DNA from: Pseudomonadota bacterium | Lineage (GTDB): Bacteria; Pseudomonadota; Gammaproteobacteria; GCA-001735895 | Assembly: GCA_022545625.1 (NCBI GenBank) | Contig: JACZQS010000089.1 | Span: forward strand, 1 to 8,213 | Direction: 5' to 3' | DNA length: 8,213 nt | Shown here: positions 1-5,656 of the stretch, piece by piece | How the letters are laid out: every line of letters begins with the position of its first letter | How positions within the stretch are numbered: the first letter of the stretch is position 1 | The notes under the pieces: model-generated | What the model saw: only the letters and a program-made list of their open reading frames with translations | Databases searched by the model: none | Told to the model about the DNA's origin: nothing | Position numbers and translations under genes: made by a program

Positions 1-686
1 ATGATTGCGTCTAAATGCGCCTGGCTTGCAGCAGTGATCGAACCGCCGACGCTGATATTATGCCCTTCCATGAACTTGGTTGTACTGTGTAAAGTAATAT
101 CAGCACCTAGTTCCAGGGGTCGCTGGAAGTAGGGCGTTAAAAAGGTATTGTCCACTACATGGGGGATGCCATGTGCTTTTGAAATTTCAGAAACAGCAGC
201 TATGTCGGTCAGCTTTAAAGTTGGATTGGCCGGGGTTTCGGTGAAAATCAACCGGGTGTTACTCTGGATGGCGTTTTTTACGTTGGTCGGATCGGCAGTA
301 TCGACAAAACTGCACTCGACACCGAACCGGGACAGTACTTTGGTGGTCACGCGGTGGGTGCCGCCATAGACCACGTCCGAGAGTATGACGTGCTCACCAG
401 CATTGAGCAGCGCCATCAATGTCGAACTGGTTGCCGACATTCCGGTTGCAAAACAAAGGCTACCAGCACCACCTTCCAAAGCAGTAATGCGCTCCTCCAG
501 CGCGGTGACGGTTGGGTTGCCAGAGCGACTATACGAATAACCTTTTTCCAGATACCGGTCCACCGACTCCTGCACGAAGGTGGTCGTCTGGTAAATAGGT
601 GTCAAAATTGCACCGGTTACCGGATCTGGGCTAACGCCCGCATGCACCTCACGGGTTTTAAAATCGGCTTGTCGATGGTTGCTCAT
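1..686 (-). CDS. Cys/Met-metabolism PLP-dependent enzyme (cystathionine gamma-synthase/lyase-like), C-terminus outside window
   Basis: I translated the minus strand from the ATG at 686; 228 codons are visible and the rest runs off the left edge. The protein belongs to the fold-type I trans-sulfuration family, whose members make or break C-S bonds in cysteine, homocysteine and methionine metabolism in the cytoplasm. Visible landmarks are YSRSGNPT (residues 52-59, phosphate contacts from the partner subunit), TGMSA (81-85, PLP phosphate), VVYGGT with Tyr107 (ring stacking), VVDNTF with Asp179 (PLP nitrogen) and HSTTKFMEGHN with Lys204 as the expected Schiff-base lysine. The start is supported by GGGAG six bases upstream. 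Substrate-specifying C-terminal residues are missing, so I cannot choose between cystathionine gamma-synthase, gamma-lyase, methionine gamma-lyase or homoserine sulfhydrylase. Family is near certain; exact reaction is open. Confidence 0.93.
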   Translation of the reverse strand, partial: MSNHRQADFKTREVHAGVSPDPVTGAILTPIYQTTTFVQESVDRYLEKGYSYSRSGNPTVTALEERITALEGGAGSLCFATGMSATSSTLMALLNAGEHVILSDVVYGGTHRVTTKVLSRFGVECSFVDTADPTNVKNAIQSNTRLIFTETPANPTLKLTDIAAVSEISKAHGIPHVVDNTFLTPYFQRPLELGADITLHSTTKFMEGHNISVGGSITAASQAHLDAI

Positions 687-699
687 CTGGGTCTCCCAG
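687..699 (-). promoter_or_regulatory. Small hairpin enclosing the ribosome binding site of the PLP enzyme gene
   Basis: Read on the minus strand, CTGGGAGACCCAG lies immediately before the ATG at 686. It is a perfect 5-bp inverted repeat (CTGGG/CCCAG) with a 3-nt loop, and its left arm plus loop hold the GGGAG Shine-Dalgarno sequence. The pairing is seen directly; that it lowers or regulates translation is inference, since a 5-bp stem may melt easily. Confidence 0.4.
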
Positions 700-719
700 T
701 GGTCATGGAAAAAGGAGAG

Positions 720-728
720 ATTCTAGCA
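720..728 (-). promoter_or_regulatory. Candidate extended -10 promoter for the PLP enzyme gene
   Basis: On the minus strand this reads TGCTAGAAT: an extended -10 TGn followed by TAGAAT, five of six matches to TATAAT. The -35 position, 17 nt upstream, is poor (TTCTTC), which is usual for extended -10 promoters. Transcription would start near 713, giving a leader of about 27 nt that includes the RBS hairpin. The assignment rests on consensus matching only. Confidence 0.4.
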
Positions 729-874
729 TCGAGGTCAGGCTGGAAGAAGCGATTCAAACAGGTTTTCCTCGGCAGGAAGCTGGCCGGCTTGGTATCAATA
801 AAGATTGCTGCTCGAAACTGATATTGCTGAGTGGAAGCTGTACCTCGAAGGTCACGGTGCAAAATACTGAGACC

Positions 875-904
875 TTGTCATGGTTCTCTCTCATATGTTT
901 TAAT
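875..904 (+). promoter_or_regulatory. Candidate sigma-70 promoter for the PaiB-like gene
   Basis: TTGTCA (875-880) and TTTAAT (899-904) each match their consensus hexamer at five of six positions, with an 18-nt spacer. The start would fall near 911, about 18 nt before the ATG at 929. The match supports the short start codon choice, because an upstream in-frame ATG at 824 would lie outside this transcript. The rest of the 687-928 gap holds only the two divergent promoters as far as I can see. Confidence 0.45.
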
Positions 905-928
905 TTAGTGTCATCACCCGGCAAAAGT

Positions 929-1510
929 ATGTACATACCCAGACATTTTGAAGTAACTGACGATGACCAGATATTCGCGTTCATCGAGGCCAATGGCTTT
1001 GGTCAGCTGATTTCCTCGGTGCAGGGAAAACTGTTTTCAAGCCATATCCCTTTTCTGCTGAGTAGCGATAAACAGAAACTTGTAGGGCATCTGGCAAAAC
1101 AGAACCCACAGCACTCCGACATAGATACGCAGAGCGTACTGGTTACGCTACAGGGGCCTCATGCCTACATTTCGCCCTCATGGTATAGATCCCCGGGAGT
1201 ACCTACCTGGAACTACCAGGCAGTACACATCTATGGTGTGTGTCAAGTATTCGATGACCGTGAAAAATTAAAAATACTGGTCGAATCTTTGACCGGGAAA
1301 TATGAATCGTCCTTCCAGGTTCCATGGCAGCCCGATTATAAGGCTTCGATGCTCGGTGCTATCATCGGCATCGAAATAACGATCGACGAAATTCAGGGTA
1401 AATTTAAGCTGAGTCAGAATCGCCCCGCAAAAGATAAACAGCGGGTGATAGAGCAGCTTAGCAAATCAGGTTCGATCAACCTGGCCAGGGCAATGCGCCG
1501 CAACGGCTAG
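929..1510 (+). CDS. PaiB-family FMN-binding protein (FMN_bind_2)
   Basis: This 193-residue protein matches the PaiB family, named for the Bacillus subtilis regulator of sporulation and degradative-enzyme genes; members have a flavin-reductase-like split barrel that binds FMN, and most have no proven role. Family signatures are the N-terminus MYIPRHFEVTD, GHLAKQNP (53-60), QGPHAYISPSWY (75-86), VPTWNYQAVHIYG (91-103) and KFKLSQNR (158-165). B. subtilis PaiB is slightly longer. I chose the ATG at 929 rather than an in-frame ATG at 824: the family starts at MYIP, the upstream 35 codons look non-coding, and a promoter-like sequence lies between the two starts. The Shine-Dalgarno sequence is weak. 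It has no signal peptide or membrane segment. The DUF2784 gene follows by 15 nt. The label 'transcriptional regulator' should be treated as inherited from PaiB rather than demonstrated here. Confidence 0.9.
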   Translation: MYIPRHFEVTDDDQIFAFIEANGFGQLISSVQGKLFSSHIPFLLSSDKQKLVGHLAKQNPQHSDIDTQSVLVTLQGPHAYISPSWYRSPGVPTWNYQAVHIYGVCQVFDDREKLKILVESLTGKYESSFQVPWQPDYKASMLGAIIGIEITIDEIQGKFKLSQNRPAKDKQRVIEQLSKSGSINLARAMRRNG

Positions 1511-1525
1511 ATACCAGGCTGTAGC

Positions 1526-1921
1526 ATGGAGCACTCTTATCAAATTCTTGCCGACCTGGTATTACTGCTTCACGTTTTGTTTGTTGTCTTCGTGGTAGTT
1601 GCATTGCTATTGATTATAGTGGGCGGGTTTCGGCACTGGCTGTGGGTTCGAAACCGGTGGTTCAGAATTGTCCACCTCGCCGGTATCATTGTCGTGGTTG
1701 CCCAATCCTGGGCTGGTCTGCTTTGCCCCCTCACCAACCTTGAAATGTGGTTTCGGCGCCAGGCCGGTGGCGTGCAATACGATGGGAGCTTTATGCGTTA
1801 CTGGCTGGAGCGTTTTCTTTACTATGACGCGCCCTGGTGGGTTTTTGTGATGGCCTACACTAGTTTCGGATTGCTCGTTATCCTTACCTGGGTGAGCTTT
1901 CCACCGCAAAATAATGACTAG
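1526..1921 (+). CDS. DUF2784-type small inner-membrane protein
   Basis: A 131-residue hydrophobic protein of unknown function that I recognise as DUF2784-like. Visible are a long hydrophobic N-terminal helix (about 7-32) starting with the family-like LADLVLLLHVLFV, a second segment (47-66), the short motif CPLTNLE (67-73) followed by a polar loop with WFRRQAGG, and a third segment (104-124). Cys67 and Glu73 in the CPL motif are the obvious conserved positions. The ATG follows the PaiB-like stop by 15 nt with AGG about eight bases upstream, so the two are probably cotranscribed. There is no independent evidence for its function. It converges on glnD. Confidence 0.85.
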   Translation: MEHSYQILADLVLLLHVLFVVFVVVALLLIIVGGFRHWLWVRNRWFRIVHLAGIIVVVAQSWAGLLCPLTNLEMWFRRQAGGVQYDGSFMRYWLERFLYYDAPWWVFVMAYTSFGLLVILTWVSFPPQNND

Positions 1922-1972
1922 TATTCAGAACTTATCTTGATCAATTAGGCTGGATTAAATGCTAAGGGAAAA

Positions 1973-4621
1973 CTAGGCTGCTTTCCTGGCTTCCAGGGCT
2001 TCTTTCATGTTGGCTTCCAATTGATCCAGTAATGACTGATCCGTGATGTTTTTTCCATCCGCTGTCGTGAGATAAAATATATCATCTATTACTTCACCCA
2101 GGGTTGATATTTTTGCGTGCGTAATATTGATCTCCAGTGCGGCGATGACATTGGCAATTACCGAGAGCAATCCGGGCATATCCATCGAGCTAATTTCCAT
2201 TACCGTGCGGCTGTTCAGGTAGTCCTGCTCAAAGTGAATTTTAGTGGGCCGGTTGAAAGCCTTTAAGCGTCGTGGTGTACGCTTGTTGGAGACACCTCGA
2301 TAAATTGAGTTCGACTTGAGCGCCTCGATCAGGGAGTTTTCAATCTGTTGTATTGTTTCAGGATCGGTGACGGCCTGGTTGTTATGGTCCTGAATGATAA
2401 AGGTATCCATCACCTTGTCGTTGCTGGTAGTGAAAATCTCCGCGTTCAATATACTGAGACCTAGCGAGCCCAGCGTGCCGGTGACCTGTGAAAATACGTT
2501 GGAACATTCATCGCTATAGACAAATACCTTGGTGGTTTTGGTGTATTTGGCCTGGCGGATATTGACCAGGGTTTGTTCTCCCGGATTGCCCAGAATGGTC
2601 TGCACGTGCCATTTAATTTCCAATGGGTGATGGCGTAAAAAATAATCGCCGGGCAACTCCTCGAGCAGGATGTTAATTTGACTCCGGCTGTAAGGCAGGT
2701 CGGTCATCGCCTCGAATGCGGCATCCCTGTTTTCCTGGATAATCTCTTCGATGTCGGGAGCATTATCGATACCGAGCCGGATTACGTGCTTGGTACTATG
2801 GTATAACTGCTTGAGCAGTGCGTCCTTCCAGTTATTCCATAGATTTGGATTGGTGCTGCGAATATCGGCGACTGTCAGTAAATAGAGATAATTCAGCATA
2901 TTCATGCTACCGACCTGGCGGGCAAATTCACGCACGACATCAGGGTCGCTGATATCTTTGCGCTGTGCGGTGACTGACATCAGCAGATGATCGCGTACCA
3001 GTTGCGAAACAATGCGAATTTCCTTGCGGTTGAGCTTGTGTTGAAGACAAAATTGAGTCGCTTCATCGGCGCCCAGCAGTGAATGGTCGCCACCGCGGCC
3101 TTTGGCGATATCATGAAACAATGCGGCTAGATATAGCAGGCAGGGGTTTCCCAGCTTGCCGTAGACCAGGTTGCAGAATGGAAACTCGTCTTGATGCTTT
3201 TCGAGTGCAAATCTGCGCAGGTTTCGAATCACGAATATGGTGTGTTGATCAACCGTATAGGCATGGAACAGGTCGTACTGCATGCGCCCGGTAATTTTCC
3301 CAAACGCAGGGATATACTTGGCCAGAAAACCATAGGAGTTCATGCGCCGCATCTGGTGAGTCATACCGTCCGGTGCCCCCATCAACTGCATAAATAAATG
3401 ATTCACTTCGTCGTTACTGCGAAACTCTTCGTCGACCAGATACAAATGCTCGCGTACCAGGCGAATCGTCGATGCGGTGACACCCTCGCAATGCGGGTGA
3501 GTCGATACCAGCAAAAACAACTCAACCAGTGCGGGTGGATGTTGCTTGAATATTTCAGGAGTACGCGCCTCGATAAAATTGTTTCGCAGCATAAAACGGT
3601 CGTTGATGATGGTCAGCTTTTTTTGCTTGTCGGTGAGTAAAATTTCTTCCCTGAAAATCTGCAATAGCATTTCATTCAGGCGTTCAAGATCCATGATAGT
3701 GCGATAATACTGCTGCATGAATTGCTCGATAGCGAGATTGTGTGGGCCAGCTTCGAAGCCAAAATCAATTGCCAATTGCTTTTGGTAGTCGAATAACAAT
3801 CGGTCTTCACGACGTTTGGCGAGTCGATGCAATGCAAACCGAACTCTCCATAGATGGTTTTGACCCGCGTTCAACAGTTCGTATTCGGCTTCGGTGATAA
3901 ACTTGTGATCTACCAGTTCGCGGAAAGACCTGGCGCCAAAATGACGTTTTGCTACCCAGCCAATTATCTGGATGTCGCGCAAACCGCCCGGACCTTCCTT
4001 GATGTTGGGCTCGAGATTGTAGGCCGTGTCGTTATAGCGAAGGTGGCGGTTATGCTGTTCTTTGAGTTTGGCTTCGAAAAATTTTCTCGATGACCACATC
4101 CGGGTCGGCGCGATCGCCTTTTGAAATTTTTCATACAACTTTTCGTTGCCACAGATCAGTCGGGATTCGATCATATTGGTAATTACAGTGACATCAGATT
4201 TGCCCTCGCGAACACAATCTTTGACCGTACGCACGCTGTGCCCGACTTCCAGGCCGATGTCCCAGAGAAATGTCAGGTATGTGGAGATTTCCTCTTCTAG
4301 CGATTTGCCGAGTTTCCTGTCGAGCAGAATCATCAGGTCAATGTCCGAACCGGGCAATAGTTCGCAGCGGCCATAGCCACCCACCGCTACCAGGCTAAAA
4401 CCCGGACTATATTTTTCACCGATAAAATGCTTGCAGCAAAATTTCAGTACCCTGTCGATGAGTTCCGATTTTTGATGCACCAGCTCCTGTATCGATACAC
4501 CCCGGTCGAAATCCTGGTAGATTTGCTCGTTGCTTTGATTTAAGCCTGCGCTGATCGGTGCAACTTGCAAACCTTCCACAGTGAGAGCCCTGCTCAGGGC
4601 ATCATCAATTGTCTGCAGCAT
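1973..4621 (-). CDS. glnD: Bifunctional [protein-PII] uridylyltransferase / uridylyl-removing enzyme
   Basis: GlnD senses glutamine and adds or removes UMP on PII proteins (GlnB/GlnK), which controls glutamine synthetase adenylylation and NtrB/NtrC signalling in the cytoplasm. The 882 residues compare with about 890 in E. coli. Domains in order are a nucleotidyltransferase with VGGYGRCELLPGSDIDLMIL (80-99, catalytic acidic pair in GSDID), the conserved SYNLEP-like segment YNLEPNIKEGPGGLRDI (201-217), an HD domain for UMP removal (HAYTVDQHT 453-461 and LFHDIAKGRGGDHS 501-514), and two C-terminal ACT domains (about 697-775 and 807-880) that bind glutamine. All key motifs look intact, so both activities are expected. 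The start lies 2 nt after the map stop, with only a weak GGA upstream, suggesting translational coupling to map. In many relatives dapD follows glnD; here a convergent PaiB/DUF2784 pair does instead. Confidence 0.98.
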   Translation of the reverse strand: MLQTIDDALSRALTVEGLQVAPISAGLNQSNEQIYQDFDRGVSIQELVHQKSELIDRVLKFCCKHFIGEKYSPGFSLVAVGGYGRCELLPGSDIDLMILLDRKLGKSLEEEISTYLTFLWDIGLEVGHSVRTVKDCVREGKSDVTVITNMIESRLICGNEKLYEKFQKAIAPTRMWSSRKFFEAKLKEQHNRHLRYNDTAYNLEPNIKEGPGGLRDIQIIGWVAKRHFGARSFRELVDHKFITEAEYELLNAGQNHLWRVRFALHRLAKRREDRLLFDYQKQLAIDFGFEAGPHNLAIEQFMQQYYRTIMDLERLNEMLLQIFREEILLTDKQKKLTIINDRFMLRNNFIEARTPEIFKQHPPALVELFLLVSTHPHCEGVTASTIRLVREHLYLVDEEFRSNDEVNHLFMQLMGAPDGMTHQMRRMNSYGFLAKYIPAFGKITGRMQYDLFHAYTVDQHTIFVIRNLRRFALEKHQDEFPFCNLVYGKLGNPCLLYLAALFHDIAKGRGGDHSLLGADEATQFCLQHKLNRKEIRIVSQLVRDHLLMSVTAQRKDISDPDVVREFARQVGSMNMLNYLYLLTVADIRSTNPNLWNNWKDALLKQLYHSTKHVIRLGIDNAPDIEEIIQENRDAAFEAMTDLPYSRSQINILLEELPGDYFLRHHPLEIKWHVQTILGNPGEQTLVNIRQAKYTKTTKVFVYSDECSNVFSQVTGTLGSLGLSILNAEIFTTSNDKVMDTFIIQDHNNQAVTDPETIQQIENSLIEALKSNSIYRGVSNKRTPRRLKAFNRPTKIHFEQDYLNSRTVMEISSMDMPGLLSVIANVIAALEINITHAKISTLGEVIDDIFYLTTADGKNITDQSLLDQLEANMKEALEARKAA

Positions 4622-4623
4622 TT

Positions 4624-5391
4624 CTAAAATCCATAGTCCGGGTGCATCGTTAACACCTCAAATCCATCATTGGTAACCAGGTTGGTGTGTTCCCATTGGG
4701 CGGAGAGACTATGGTCCTTGGTGACAACCGTCCAGTTATCGGGTAACAGTTTAACGTGGCGTTTGCCAAGATTCAGCATCGGTTCGATAGTGAAAGTCAT
4801 TCCAGGTTCGAGAACCAGCCCGGTATTCGGCTTACCGTAATGCAATACCTGGGGGTCTTCATGAAACACGAGCCCTATGCCATGACCGCAATACTCGCGC
4901 ACGACGCTGCAATAGTTCTTTTCCGCATGTCTCTGAATCGCAAATCCGATGTCACCCAACCGCACCCCGGGTTTAATCATTTCAATGCCCAGCTTCATGC
5001 ATTCATAGGCCACGCGCACCAGTCGTTCTCCCTGGATAGTTGCTTTGCCGACCATAAACATACGGCTGGTATCGCCGTGATACCCATCCTTGATTACGGT
5101 AATGTCGATATTGATAAGATCGCCGGACTTGAGCTTTTTTTCGGCAGGTATGCCATGGCAAACCACGTGATTCACCGAGGTGCAAATCGAACGTGGAAAA
5201 CCGCGGTAATTCAACGGTGCCGGAATAGTTTGCTGATCACTTACCATATAGTCGTGACAGATATCATTCAGCTCCTGGGTTGTAATCCCGGGTTCAACAT
5301 GGGGTTCGATCATACGCAGGACGTCTGCTGCGAGGCGACCGGCAACACGCATTTTTTCTATTTCTTCTGCAGACTTGATCGTTACTCCCAT
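4624..5391 (-). CDS. map: Type I methionine aminopeptidase
   Basis: Map removes the initiator methionine from new proteins when the second residue is small; it is a cytosolic metalloenzyme with the pita-bread fold. The 255-residue reading begins MGVTIKSAEEIEKMR, aligning with the E. coli N-terminus, so I start at 5391 and not at an upstream in-frame ATG (5466), which would add 25 unrelated residues and lie upstream of the likely promoter. The five metal ligands are in place: Asp96, Asp107, His170, Glu203 and Glu234. The active-site histidines are His79 (VVCHGIP) and His177 (FHEDP). E. coli Map is nine residues longer, at the C-terminus. The Shine-Dalgarno sequence is weak. Map is divergent from rpsB and 2 nt upstream of glnD. 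Confidence 0.97.
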   Translation of the reverse strand: MGVTIKSAEEIEKMRVAGRLAADVLRMIEPHVEPGITTQELNDICHDYMVSDQQTIPAPLNYRGFPRSICTSVNHVVCHGIPAEKKLKSGDLINIDITVIKDGYHGDTSRMFMVGKATIQGERLVRVAYECMKLGIEMIKPGVRLGDIGFAIQRHAEKNYCSVVREYCGHGIGLVFHEDPQVLHYGKPNTGLVLEPGMTFTIEPMLNLGKRHVKLLPDNWTVVTKDHSLSAQWEHTNLVTNDGFEVLTMHPDYGF

Positions 5392-5409
5392 AAATATATC
5401 GCTGTCATG

Positions 5410-5438
5410 TTGTTGAATTAAGGGGATTATGGTATAAA
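5410..5438 (+). promoter_or_regulatory. Candidate rpsB-tsf promoter with extended -10 and GC-rich discriminator
   Basis: TTGTTG (5410-5415), a 17-nt spacer and TATAAA (5433-5438) preceded by TGG form an extended -10 promoter. It is followed directly by GCGCGCGC, a GC-rich discriminator of the type seen at stringently controlled ribosomal promoters. Transcription would start near 5445, giving a leader of about 210 nt. The elements are seen; ppGpp/DksA control is inferred from established behaviour of such promoters. Confidence 0.6.
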
Positions 5439-5455
5439 GCGCGCGCTTTCGGCAA
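5426..5455 (-). promoter_or_regulatory. Candidate map-glnD promoter overlapping the rpsB promoter
   Basis: On the minus strand TTGCCG (5455-5450) and CATAAT (5431-5426, five of six matches) are 18 nt apart. The start would fall near 5419, about 28 nt before the map ATG. The -10 overlaps the extended -10 TG of the rpsB promoter on the other strand. Consensus matching only. Confidence 0.45.
5436..5449. repeat. 14-bp perfect palindrome in the divergent promoter core
   Basis: AAAGCGCGCGCTTT reads the same on both strands. It covers the discriminator and probable start site of the rpsB promoter and the spacer of the map promoter. It could be an operator, or only a by-product of a GC-rich discriminator next to TATAAA; no known binding-site consensus is recognised. 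Confidence 0.5.
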
Positions 5456-5605
5456 CATCGAAGCAAATTTAATTAGTGCATCTTTTTAAAAATGATTTAA
5501 TAAGCTGCCCTAAAACTACACACACATATTGTAACGCAATTATGGGTGCCTGCATTTTACCAGAGAAGCAGGTCGTAATCGTCGGATATGTGGAGGCTTA
5601 ACCCC

Positions 5606-5633
5606 GGGTGGTTCGACTGATGAACGACCACTC
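5606..5633 (+). promoter_or_regulatory. rpsB leader hairpin, candidate S2 autoregulatory element
   Basis: GGGTGGT (5606-5612) pairs along its full length with ACCACTC (5627-5633), allowing one G-U, and CG (5614-5615) pairs with CG (5625-5626) after a bulged T, leaving a 9-nt loop. It ends 23 nt before the rpsB ATG. A second weaker stem lies upstream (CCTGC 5549-5553 with GCAGG 5568-5572). In gammaproteobacteria the rpsB leader is bound by S2 to repress rpsB-tsf; position and structure fit that role. A competing pairing, AACC (5600-5603) with GGTT (5610-5613), is possible. Assignment to the known S2 leader family was made from memory, without a covariance search. Confidence 0.55.
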
Positions 5634-5656
5634 AATACTGACATCTGGAGAAACTT

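Noticed and set aside
354..821. 155-codon plus-strand ORF opposite the PLP enzyme start
   Set aside because: The minus-strand reading contains the full set of PLP-binding motifs; the opposite frame is a shadow.
824..928. 35-codon N-terminal extension of the PaiB-like protein
   Set aside because: The PaiB family starts at MYIP, and a promoter-like sequence at 875-904 lies inside the extension.
1922..1972. Bidirectional terminator between the DUF2784 gene and glnD
   Set aside because: Only a short TTGATCAA palindrome (1937-1944) and a chance TAGGCTG direct repeat are present; no GC-rich stem with a T-run on either strand.
4756..5421. 221-codon plus-strand ORF opposite map
   Set aside because: map is certain on the other strand with all metal ligands; the antisense frame shows no family features.
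5392..5466. 25-codon N-terminal extension of Map
   Set aside because: Not found in the family, and it spans the candidate promoter and palindrome.
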